Shown here: in pieces, positions 16,376 through 23,966 of the stretch
How positions within the stretch are numbered: the first letter of the stretch is position 1
Layout: each line of letters starts with the position of its first letter
NCBI RefSeq assembly: GCF_008704935.1
Contig: NZ_CP023692.1
Coordinates: 5,769,501-5,833,500 of the forward strand
Reading direction: 5' to 3'
DNA from: Streptomyces vinaceus
GTDB taxonomy: Bacteria; Actinomycetota; Actinomycetes; Streptomycetales; Streptomycetaceae
DNA length: 64,000 bases
Notes under the pieces: generated by a model
Told to the model about the DNA's origin: nothing
Database searches by the model: none
What the model saw: the letters and a program-made list of their open reading frames with translations, nothing else
Position numbers and translations under genes: made by a program

Positions 16376-18166
16376 TCACGAGGCGGCGGTCTCCTGGCCG
16401 GCCGCCGCCTCCGGCGCCGTACCCGGGTCCGTCGCCTGCGGCGACTGCGGGCCGGCTGGCACCGGCCCCGCCGTCACCGGGGCCGCGGTACCGCTCGCAC
16501 CGGGGGAGGGGGAGGCGCCGGCCGGCGGGGTCTCCCCCTCGCCACCCCCGTCCTCGCAGGTCACGGAGAACTCCACCCACTCCGAGGCCGAAGGCTCGGC
16601 GCCCCGCAACTCCAGCCGGATCGCGTCGGTGAAGGTCGCGCTCGGGTAGTACGTGAGCTCGGTGTGGTCCAGCTGCCGGCTCCGGGAGCCCCCCTCCTCG
16701 TACATGACGGACTGCCAGCCGGAGCCGGAGGTGACCCCGCTGCGCGTCGCCCAGCGGTACTCCAGCACGGCGGGCGCACGGTCCGTCTCGACCGTCGCCG
16801 TGAAGGCCGGCGCCCGGTCCTCGGGCGGCGGGCACGTCCCGCGGTAGTCGTCCCGTACGGCGCGCACCGCCACGGCGAACCGCGGCGCGGGCGTGGCCGA
16901 CGGCGAAGCGGAGGGCGAGGCCGAGGGGGAGGGGGACGCGGACGGCGAACGCGACCGCGACGCGGAGGCGCTCTCGGACGCGGCCGACGAGGCGGTGGCC
17001 GGCGCGGTGGTGCCGGTGCCCCCGGTCCCGCCCGACTCCTCGCGGTCCTTGAGCAGCAGCCACCCGAGGAAGACGATCGCCAGCAGCAGGATCACGATCC
17101 CGGCGGCCAGCACCGCCCCGGCCGCACCCCCGCGCGCCGGCGCCCCGCCGCCGGGCCCGGTCCCGCCGGTCCCGGTCGCGGCGGGCGCCGCAGAAGGCGG
17201 GGGCACCGGCATGGGCATCGGCGGGGTCGGCCCGTCCTCGCGGCCGCCGTCCCGGTGGTGGGCCGTGGCCGTCGGGGAGTCCGGGCCCGACACCGCGCCG
17301 CCGGAGCCCCGCAGGAGCCCGCCCGTCCCGACGATCCGCAGCATCCGGGCCGCCTCCGTCGCGGACAGCCGCTCCGCCGGGTCCTTGCGCAGCAGCCCCT
17401 CCAGTACGGGCGTCAGCGGGCCGGCCCGGTGCGGCGGCGGCAGTTCGTCGTCCACCACCGCCCGCAGCGTGGACAGCGGGGTGTCGTGCCGGAACGGCGT
17501 GACCCCCTCGACGGCGGCGTACAGCATCACCCCGAGCGACCACAGGTCCGACTCGGGCCCCGGCTCGCGCCCGAGCGCCCGCTCCGGGGCGAGGTACTCG
17601 GGGGAGCCCACCACCTCGCCCGTCATCGTGATCGCGGAGGAGCCCTCCAGGCTGGCGATCCCGAAGTCGCTCAGCACCACCCGGCCGTCATTGGCGATCA
17701 GCACGTTGGCGGGCTTGACGTCCCGGTGCAGCACCCCGGCCTCGTGCGCGGAGCGCAGCGCGGCCAGCACCTGCTCCCCGAAGTGCGCGGCCCGCTGCGG
17801 GGTGAGGGGCCCGTCGGCCTCCAGCACGTCGGCCAGCGAGAGTCCGCGCACCAGCTCCATCACGATCCAGGGCCGGCCGTCCTCGGTGGCCACGTCGTAG
17901 ACCGTGACGACCCCGCGGTGCGAGACGCGGGCGGCCGCCCAGGCCTCCCGTTCGAGCCGCCGGTACATGCGTCCGATCGCGGCATGGTCCAGTCCGGCCG
18001 GGGCCCGCACCTCTTTGACGGCCACCTCGCGGCCCAGCACCTCGTCGCGGGCCCGCCACACGACGCCCATGCCGCCGCGGCCCAGCTGGTCGAGCAGCAG
18101 GTAGCGGCCCGCGATGACACGGCCCGGGGCGGATTCCCCGCCCGGTTCACCCATGTAGTCACTCAC
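16376..18166 (-). CDS. Membrane-bound serine/threonine protein kinase (PknB-like)
   Basis: This 596-residue protein has a cytoplasmic Hanks-type kinase domain (residues about 15-275). Visible motifs are the glycine loop LGRGGMGVV, the ATP lysine in AVKEV, the catalytic loop HRDVKPANVL, DFG in SDFGIAS and APE in YLAPERA. A proline-rich linker leads to one transmembrane helix, LAAGIVILLLAIVFLGWLLL. Then come a Ser/Ala repeat region and an extracellular domain of about 130 residues with a likely disulphide pair. No PASTA repeats are seen. GTG 18166 follows a purine-rich stretch; ATG 18154 is an alternative. It probably senses an envelope signal. Confidence 0.9.
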   Translation of the reverse strand: MSDYMGEPGGESAPGRVIAGRYLLLDQLGRGGMGVVWRARDEVLGREVAVKEVRAPAGLDHAAIGRMYRRLEREAWAAARVSHRGVVTVYDVATEDGRPWIVMELVRGLSLADVLEADGPLTPQRAAHFGEQVLAALRSAHEAGVLHRDVKPANVLIANDGRVVLSDFGIASLEGSSAITMTGEVVGSPEYLAPERALGREPGPESDLWSLGVMLYAAVEGVTPFRHDTPLSTLRAVVDDELPPPHRAGPLTPVLEGLLRKDPAERLSATEAARMLRIVGTGGLLRGSGGAVSGPDSPTATAHHRDGGREDGPTPPMPMPVPPPSAAPAATGTGGTGPGGGAPARGGAAGAVLAAGIVILLLAIVFLGWLLLKDREESGGTGGTGTTAPATASSAASESASASRSRSPSASPSPSASPSASPSATPAPRFAVAVRAVRDDYRGTCPPPEDRAPAFTATVETDRAPAVLEYRWATRSGVTSGSGWQSVMYEEGGSRSRQLDHTELTYYPSATFTDAIRLELRGAEPSASEWVEFSVTCEDGGGEGETPPAGASPSPGASGTAAPVTAGPVPAGPQSPQATDPGTAPEAAAGQETAAS

Positions 18167-18441
18167 GCGAGCCCCCAGCGTGTCCGTGTGTCGGCGGGCG
18201 GTCACTCCAAGTTAGCGCAGTGCGCGCCCCGTGGCCCGGGTCCGCGCGGCGACGCGCGCGCGGGCCCGTCGCAGGGGTGGTGCGCAGCCGTGTCGGGGGC
18301 GGCGACGGACCCGCGCGGCCCCCGCGAGCCCCCGCCCCCTTGCGGAGAGTGACGGGTGACTCCGCTGAGTAACCGTCAACTCCCCATCGCCATAGGGGTA
18401 ATTCACACCACCGGGATACCCGAGCACGACGCGGGGGCGAT

Positions 18442-18452
18442 AGGGTTACCCT
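18442..18452. promoter_or_regulatory. Short palindrome before a small gene
   Basis: AGGGT and ACCCT flank one T, forming a perfect 11-bp palindrome 38 bp before the start at 18491. The surrounding 285-base gap (18206-18490) holds no supported gene. Confidence 0.3.
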
Positions 18453-18490
18453 GCCCGGGCCGGGTGCCCTCGTACGGGTGGGGAGAGATC

Positions 18491-18760
18491 ATGGAACAGA
18501 TAGCAATGCGCAGCAGGCCGCCTCGCGTGCCTGCCATCACCTGCGGCAGCAGTGCGACCAGTTCGCGCCTCGACCGCCACCTCGCCGTGCTGGGCGGACC
18601 CGCCGTCCCTCACCGCGAGGTCGCCGAGGCGACGCTGCTGATGCGCGAACTGACGTCCCGCGACCACACGCACCGCCTGCGGAGCCGGAGCGCGCGCGTC
18701 TCGCTCTTCGCGCCGCTGCGCCGCCTGCGTCGCACGCTCTTCGGCAGCCGCCGTTCGTAA
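18491..18760 (+). CDS. Small basic protein of unknown function
   Basis: This predicted protein of 89 residues is not recognised. The ATG at 18491 follows GGGAGAGATC, a good ribosome binding site. The middle contains a helical segment, PHREVAEATLLMRELTS. The C-terminal 30 residues are rich in arginine and serine, ending LRRTLFGSRRS, so nucleic acid or membrane binding is conceivable. It has no signal peptide or transmembrane segment. The ribosome binding site and the arginine/leucine pattern argue it is real. Confidence 0.6.
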   Translation: MEQIAMRSRPPRVPAITCGSSATSSRLDRHLAVLGGPAVPHREVAEATLLMRELTSRDHTHRLRSRSARVSLFAPLRRLRRTLFGSRRS

Positions 18761-18795
18761 CAACGTCCCCGACCCTCATTGGTTTCGCCCCGGCC

Positions 18796-20046
18796 CTACG
18801 CAACCACACCATCCCGGCGCAGTGTCGTGATCTGCGCGTCCGTCATCCCCAGGGCGCGCAGCAGGGGCCCGGTGTGTTCGCCGAGCGCGGGCACCGCACC
18901 CATGTGCGGTGCCTCGCCTCCCGGCAGTCCGATCGGCGGCAGCAGCGCCCGCAGCGGACCCGCCGGTGATCCCACCTCCCGCCAGCGATCCCGCGCGGCG
19001 AGCTGGGGGTGCTGCGCCAGCTGTGCCACGGAGTTCAGCCGCGCGCAGGCGATGCCCGCCGCCTCAAGACGCCCGATCGCCTCGTCCGCGCCCAGCCCGG
19101 CCAGCGCCTCGGCCACCACCGCGTCCGTCTTCTCCCGGCCCCGGGTGCGCGCCGCATTCGTCGCGTACGCCGGATCCTCGGCCAACTCCGGCCGCTCCAG
19201 CACCTGTTCCGCCAGCCGCCGCCACTCGCGGTCGTTCTGCACCGACAGCAGCACCCGGTCCCCGTCCGCCGTCGGGTAGGCGTCGTACGGGGCGATGACG
19301 GCGTGCGCGAGTCCCGTCCGTACCGGCTGCTCCCCGCCGTGCATCGTGTGGTGCAGGGGATGCCCCATCCACTCGGCCAGCGCGTCGAGCATCGAGACCT
19401 CGACCGGGCCCCCGCGCCCGGTGGTCCCGCGGCGCAGCAGGGCCGCGAGGACCCCGGAGAAGGCGTACATGGCCGCCGCGATGTCCGCGGCCGGGACGCC
19501 CGCCTTGACGGGCCGCTCCGGGGTGCCGGTCACCGAGACCAGCCCCGCCTCGCACTGCACGAGCATGTCGTAGGCGCGTTTGTGGGCGTACGGGCCCTCG
19601 GCGCCGTATCCGGAGACGTCGACGGCGACCAGGCGCGGGTACCGCGCGCACAGCGCGGCCGCGTCGAGCCCGAGCCGGGCGGCGGCGCCCTGGGCGAGGT
19701 TCTGGACGAACACGTCGGCGCCGTCGAGCAGCCCGTGCAGGACCTCCAGACCACGCGGGTCCTTCAGGTCGAGCGCGATCGACTCCTTGCCGCGGTTGGC
19801 CCAGACGAAATGCGAGGCCAGTCCGTGCGCGGCCGTGTCGTAGGCGCGTGCGAAATCGCCGCCGTCGGGGCGCTCGACCTTGATCACCCGGGCGCCGAGG
19901 TCGGCGAGCTGCCGGGTGGCGAAGGGGGCCGAGACGGCCTGTTCGACGGCGACGACGGTCACGCCGTCGAGGGGGAGCGGTTCCACGGGGCGCGCGGGGG
20001 CCACGGGGTCCCCGTGCGCGCGGTGGGCGGGCGAGTCGGCAGTCAT
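18796..20046 (-). CDS. CaiB/BaiF family (class III) CoA-transferase
   Basis: This 416-residue enzyme moves CoA between carboxylic acids through a class III mechanism. The N-terminal Rossmann segment reads VSAPFATRQLADLGARVIKVERPDGGDFAR. The catalytic aspartate is in RAYDMLVQCEAGL, followed by VKAGVPAADIAAAMYAFSG, as in formyl-CoA transferase relatives. The C-terminal linker and return to the first domain are present, so the protein is full length. No neighbouring gene shares its strand closely. The acid substrate is unknown. Confidence 0.88.
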   Translation of the reverse strand: MTADSPAHRAHGDPVAPARPVEPLPLDGVTVVAVEQAVSAPFATRQLADLGARVIKVERPDGGDFARAYDTAAHGLASHFVWANRGKESIALDLKDPRGLEVLHGLLDGADVFVQNLAQGAAARLGLDAAALCARYPRLVAVDVSGYGAEGPYAHKRAYDMLVQCEAGLVSVTGTPERPVKAGVPAADIAAAMYAFSGVLAALLRRGTTGRGGPVEVSMLDALAEWMGHPLHHTMHGGEQPVRTGLAHAVIAPYDAYPTADGDRVLLSVQNDREWRRLAEQVLERPELAEDPAYATNAARTRGREKTDAVVAEALAGLGADEAIGRLEAAGIACARLNSVAQLAQHPQLAARDRWREVGSPAGPLRALLPPIGLPGGEAPHMGAVPALGEHTGPLLRALGMTDAQITTLRRDGVVA

Positions 20047-20104
20047 GGGGCCTGCCTACCTGCTCGCACCCCGGTCTGTCACCACACCCTCGGGCCGGAA
20101 TCCG

Positions 20105-21265
20105 TCACAGCAGCGCGAACTGGCCGCCCGGGCCCTCCTCGTGGTGGTCCAGTACGGAGGCCGGGCGGCGGGACCAGCGCGGCGGCGGCAGTACCCCGGC
20201 CGCCGCCAGCTCGGCGGCCGGCAGCGCCGGCCCGGGTTCGAACGCAGCCCGTTCCGGGGCCAGATCGGCCAGCAGCGCCAGGGTGGTCACCAGCGCCAGC
20301 AGCTCCGAGGTCCAGGCCTGCGGCCACTCGGCGGGCCCGAGCGCCTCCAGCCCGTCGGCCTCCGGGTCCCGGTGGGCGGTGCGGGAGGCGAACCAGGCCT
20401 CCAGCACCCGGATGCCGCCCTGGACCTCGAACTCCCAGGCGCCCGCCGGCACGGGGGAGACCGTCCCGGCCCCCAGGCTCAGGGTCTCGGTCTCCGGGTC
20501 GTACGCGAGCCCCTGCGGCCAGGCCTGGACCGCCGAGCGGACGTACGGGCGCCGCCCGCCCGGCAGCCGCGGCGGCTCGCCGCCGGGACCGCCGCGCAGC
20601 TGGACGGTGAGCAGCCGGTGCCCCAGCTCCACCCCGGCCCGCCAGCGGCCGGGGTCCCCGGTGAGCGGGACCTCGTACCCCCGGGGGCCGGGGCGGCCCG
20701 CCGCGAGGATCCAGCACAGTACGTCCTGCGGGGTCACCCAGCCGCCGTAGCGCTCGCCCAGCAGTGGCAGCAGGCCCGGCGCGAGATTGGGCTCGGCCGC
20801 GCCGGGGCGCCGGTGCAGGGGGCGGATCCGGCCCAGGCGGCCGGCGGGCAGATGGGCGGTGACCAGCAGTTCCGGGGTCTCGACGGCGAAGAGCTGGTGC
20901 TCGTCCAGGACCCGCCACAACTCCGGGCGGGCCAGGTCGATGAGCCGCTGGTCGGGCAGCAGCCACTGCTCGTCGAAGGGATCGCGCAGCACCCGTACGG
21001 GCTCCGGGCAGGGGCCCGGGGCATCGGCGAAGCGGGCGGTCGACGGGGAGCGCTGCCCGGGCAGCGCGGCCGCGCCGGTGGTGGGCGTACGGCTCCTGGT
21101 CGGGCGGAACAGCTGGTCCCGCTCGGCGGCTTCGGCGCCGGTCAGGGCCGCCCAGCGGGCGCGCAGCGCCGCCGGGTCGGGGGCCGCCACCCAGGCCCGG
21201 CCCAGGCGCAGGCCGCCCACGGCCCAGGGCATCAGATCGTCCAGCAGCGGTACGTCTTCGCTCAC
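20105..21265 (-). CDS. Orphan type ISP restriction-modification C-terminal-like protein
   Basis: This 386-residue protein resembles the C-terminal DNA-recognition domain of single-chain type ISP restriction-modification enzymes. The motif WEFEVQGGIRVLEAWFASR near residue 275 is characteristic. So is the upstream run LFAVETPELLVTAHLPAGR. The nuclease, helicase and N6-adenine methyltransferase domains of complete enzymes are absent here and in neighbouring genes. It could be a remnant, a domestic DNA-binding protein, or part of a split system elsewhere. The assignment rests on remembered family motifs. It is divergent from the small gene at 21414. Confidence 0.6.
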   Translation of the reverse strand: MSEDVPLLDDLMPWAVGGLRLGRAWVAAPDPAALRARWAALTGAEAAERDQLFRPTRSRTPTTGAAALPGQRSPSTARFADAPGPCPEPVRVLRDPFDEQWLLPDQRLIDLARPELWRVLDEHQLFAVETPELLVTAHLPAGRLGRIRPLHRRPGAAEPNLAPGLLPLLGERYGGWVTPQDVLCWILAAGRPGPRGYEVPLTGDPGRWRAGVELGHRLLTVQLRGGPGGEPPRLPGGRRPYVRSAVQAWPQGLAYDPETETLSLGAGTVSPVPAGAWEFEVQGGIRVLEAWFASRTAHRDPEADGLEALGPAEWPQAWTSELLALVTTLALLADLAPERAAFEPGPALPAAELAAAGVLPPPRWSRRPASVLDHHEEGPGGQFALL

Positions 21266-21376
21266 CCGGCAGATGGTAGCGACGGGAGGCTGCGGGCGGG
21301 GGCACGGGCGGGGCGCGGGCGCGGGGCGTGGCCGGGCTGGGCGGGGGCCGAAGAGCTACGCTCCCTATATGGGGGA

Positions 21377-21399
21377 ATGTACCGGTACATCGATCGATG
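21377..21399. promoter_or_regulatory. Two overlapping perfect palindromes
   Basis: ATGTACCGGTACAT (21377-21390) is a perfect 14-bp palindrome. CATCGATCGATG (21388-21399) is a perfect 12-bp palindrome sharing its last three bases. They end 14 bp before the start of a small gene, where a bound protein would block transcription or initiation. Confidence 0.5.
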
Positions 21400-21413
21400 G
21401 CGAAGAGGCGGAC

Positions 21414-21575
21414 ATGAGTCATTACGACGAATACACGACTCCCTCGCAGGCCGAGGGCGAGCGGCTCGACGAGGACATGGACGAGAAGGAGAAGACGCAG
21501 CACCACCCCGCGACGACGCGGACCACCCCGTCGCAGGCGGAGGGCGAGCGCGGTACGGACGACGAAGGTAAGTAG
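21414..21575 (+). CDS. Small acidic protein with duplicated TPSQAEGER motif
   Basis: This 53-residue protein is strongly acidic and hydrophilic, and likely disordered. The motif TTPSQAEGER occurs twice, near residues 8-17 and 37-46, separated by an acidic linker DEDMDEKEKTQ. I believe similar tiny proteins are widespread in Streptomyces, but no function is known to me. The ATG at 21414 follows GAAGAGGCGG. Two palindromes sit directly upstream. No partner gene is evident. Confidence 0.7.
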   Translation: MSHYDEYTTPSQAEGERLDEDMDEKEKTQHHPATTRTTPSQAEGERGTDDEGK

Positions 21576-21604
21576 TCCCTCCTGGGTCCTGGGTGTGGCA
21601 GCCG

Positions 21605-22354
21605 TCAGGTGGCGTCGAGCGTCACCGTGAACGAGAACCGGTCGCCGCGGTACCGGATCCGCGCCACGTCCACGACCCGCCCGTCCTCGTCGTACGTCAC
21701 GCCCGTGCACAGCAGGATCGGGCTGAGCAGCGGTACCTGGAGCAGCTCGGCCGTCTCCGGGTCGGCGAGCCGCGCCTCCACCGTGTCCGTGATCCGGCTG
21801 ATCCGCACGCCCACCACGTCGCGCAGCACCTTGGTCATCGGCCAGCGCGCCAGATCGGCCAGGTCCACGCCCTCGGCGAGCTCGGGGCGGACCGCGTTCT
21901 CCGCCCAGTTGGTCGGCTCGCCGCTCTCCCCGTCGTGGCGCAGCCGGCGGTACGTGACCACCTCGGCCGTGTCGGGGAAGTGCTCCAGCAGCTCCCCGGA
22001 CACGGCCGTCCGCGCGCGGCCGAGAACCGTCGTGCGGTCGCCCGACTGCTGCGCCACGATCGCGTCGACCGAGCCCAGCAGCCGTACCGGCGCCCCACGC
22101 CGCGCACCCGGCTCGATGAACGTGCCGCGCCGCCGGTGGCGGCTGATCAGCCCCTCGCCCTCCAGCTCCTTGAGCGCCTGGCGCATGGTCAGCACGCTCA
22201 CCCCGTAGTGCTCGGCGAGCTGCTCCTCGGTCGGCAGGCGCAGCGAGGCGTCCGGGGCGCGCCCCAGTATCGAGGCGCGCAGCGACTGCGACACCTGGTA
22301 CCAGAGCGGCAGCTTCCGGTTGAGCACGAGCGAGTCGGGGGCGAAGGCGGTCAC
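21605..22354 (-). CDS. GntR family regulator, HutC/UTRA type
   Basis: This 249-residue repressor-like protein has an N-terminal winged helix (residues about 15-85) with LPTEEQLAEHYGVSVLTMRQALKEL. A UTRA ligand-binding domain follows, ending in YRGDRFSFTVTLDAT. The GTG at 22354 follows CGGAGAA. It lies downstream of the homogentisate dioxygenase gene on the same strand, about 115 bp away. It is a good candidate for controlling tyrosine/phenylalanine degradation through the palindrome at 23831. That link is inferred from position only. Confidence 0.87.
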   Translation of the reverse strand: MTAFAPDSLVLNRKLPLWYQVSQSLRASILGRAPDASLRLPTEEQLAEHYGVSVLTMRQALKELEGEGLISRHRRRGTFIEPGARRGAPVRLLGSVDAIVAQQSGDRTTVLGRARTAVSGELLEHFPDTAEVVTYRRLRHDGESGEPTNWAENAVRPELAEGVDLADLARWPMTKVLRDVVGVRISRITDTVEARLADPETAELLQVPLLSPILLCTGVTYDEDGRVVDVARIRYRGDRFSFTVTLDAT

Positions 22355-22470
22355 GGGTGGTTCTCCGTACGGACGGGGCGTGGGGGTGCGTGGCGCGGGC
22401 TCCGGGCTCCGGGGGTCCGCAGATCCGTGGGCCTGTGGGTCCGGGGATCCGGGGTCCGCGCCTTGCGATA

Positions 22471-23793
22471 TTAGGCGCGGAAGTGGCGCTGGAGCCCCTG
22501 CCAGACGTCGTCGTATCCGCGCTGGAGGTGGTCGGCGCCGGCCGCCTGGGGGGTGGTGGTGATCGGCCAGCGCGTCTCGAACATGAAGGCCAGGCCGTCG
22601 TCGATCTTCTGCGGCTTCAGTTCGGCGGCGCTCGCCCTGTCGAAGGTCTCGCGGTCCGGCCCGTGCGCGGACATCATGTTGTGCAGCGAGCCGCCGCCCG
22701 GGACGAAGCCTTCCGCCTTGGCGTCGTAGGCGCCCTCGATCAGGCCCATGTACTCGCTCATGACGTTCCGGTGGAAGTACGGCGGGCGGAAGGTGTCCTC
22801 GCCGACCAGCCAGCGCGGGGCGAAGACGACGAAGTCCACGCCCGCCAGCCCCGGGGTGTCGGAGGGCGAGGTCAGCACGGTGAAGATCGACGGGTCGGGG
22901 TGGTCGTAGCTGATGGACCCGATGACGTTGAAGCGGCGCAGGTCGTACACGTACGGGGTGTGCGTGCCGTACCAGGCGACCACGTCCAGCGGGGAGTGGT
23001 CGTAGGTGGCGGACCAGAGGTTGCCGCAGAACTTGTTGACGACCTCGGTCGGGCGCTCGACGTCCTCGTACGCGGCCACCGGGGCCCGGAAGTCGCGCGC
23101 GGCGGCGAGGCCGTTGGCGCCGATCGGGCCGAGGTCGGGCAGCTCGAAGGGGCGGCCGTAGTTCTCGCAGACGTACCCGCGGGCGTCCTCGTCCAGGAGC
23201 TCCACGCGGAAGCGCACGCCGCGCGGGATCAGGGCCACCTCGCCGGGGCCGGCGCTGAGCAGGCCGAGCTCGGTGCGCAGCAGCAGGCCGCCGCGCTCGG
23301 GGACGATGAGCAGCTCGCCGTCGGAGTCGCTGAACACCCGGTCGGTCATGGAGGCGTTGGCGTGGTAGAGGTGGATGGCCATGCCGGTGCGCTGGCCGGC
23401 GTCGCCGTTGCCGCCCAGGGTCCACAGCCCCGCGAGGAAGTCGGTGCCGGGGGCCGCGTCGGGCAGCGGGTTCCAGCGGAGCCGATTGGGGTCCGCCGGG
23501 GCCTTGGTGAAGGGCGCGGTGCGCAGGGCGCCGTTGTCGGTGCGGGTGAAGGGCGGGTGGGCCGCGGAGGGGCGGATCCGGTAGAGCCAGGAGCGGCGGT
23601 TGTGGCCCCGGGGCTCGGTGAAGGCGCTACCGCTGAGCTGCTCGGCGTACAGGCCGAGGGGGGCGCGCTGGGGCGAGTTGCGGCCGGGCGGCAGGGCGCC
23701 GGGGACGGCCTCCGAGCTGTGCTCGTTGCCGAAGCCGGTGAGGTACTCCAGTGCCTCTGCCGTCTTCCTCGCCTGCTCGGCCTGCTCGCTCAT
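22471..23793 (-). CDS. hmgA: Homogentisate 1,2-dioxygenase
   Basis: This 440-residue iron enzyme opens the ring of homogentisate to maleylacetoacetate in tyrosine and phenylalanine breakdown. The metal motif [14 protein letters not shown] supplies the first His and Glu ligands, and the later His is in [15 protein letters not shown]. The N-terminal signature [13 protein letters not shown] and the full length match the family. The ATG at 23793 is preferred over an in-frame start at 23865, which adds 24 atypical residues. Loss of this enzyme usually gives brown pyomelanin. A 24-bp pseudopalindrome lies 38-61 bp upstream. Maleylacetoacetate isomerase and fumarylacetoacetase genes are not in the window. 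Confidence 0.96.
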   Translation of the reverse strand: MSEQAEQARKTAEALEYLTGFGNEHSSEAVPGALPPGRNSPQRAPLGLYAEQLSGSAFTEPRGHNRRSWLYRIRPSAAHPPFTRTDNGALRTAPFTKAPADPNRLRWNPLPDAAPGTDFLAGLWTLGGNGDAGQRTGMAIHLYHANASMTDRVFSDSDGELLIVPERGGLLLRTELGLLSAGPGEVALIPRGVRFRVELLDEDARGYVCENYGRPFELPDLGPIGANGLAAARDFRAPVAAYEDVERPTEVVNKFCGNLWSATYDHSPLDVVAWYGTHTPYVYDLRRFNVIGSISYDHPDPSIFTVLTSPSDTPGLAGVDFVVFAPRWLVGEDTFRPPYFHRNVMSEYMGLIEGAYDAKAEGFVPGGGSLHNMMSAHGPDRETFDRASAAELKPQKIDDGLAFMFETRWPITTTPQAAGADHLQRGYDDVWQGLQRHFRA

Positions 23794-23830
23794 GGGTGCT
23801 CCCGCTCTGTGACGGACGGACGGTCCAATT

Positions 23831-23854
23831 AATCCTATGGTCGACAGTAGGATT
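23831..23854. promoter_or_regulatory. Operator-like pseudopalindrome upstream of hmgA
   Basis: AATCCTA (23831-23837) and TAGGATT (23848-23854) are exact inverted repeats. The middle is GTCGAC (23840-23845), itself palindromic, so 20 of 24 positions fit one dyad. It lies in the gap between hmgA and the divergent beta-helix gene, nearer hmgA. The likely binder is the adjacent GntR/UTRA protein. Confidence 0.6.
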
Positions 23855-23966
23855 CCCTGGCCCACCCGTCAATGGCACCTCGATTCCGCACCGCGGATTC
23901 CGCCCCCTCGATTTCGCGCTGCCGCGGGGGCTCCAAAAAGATGAACATTGCTCTACTCTCACGCCC

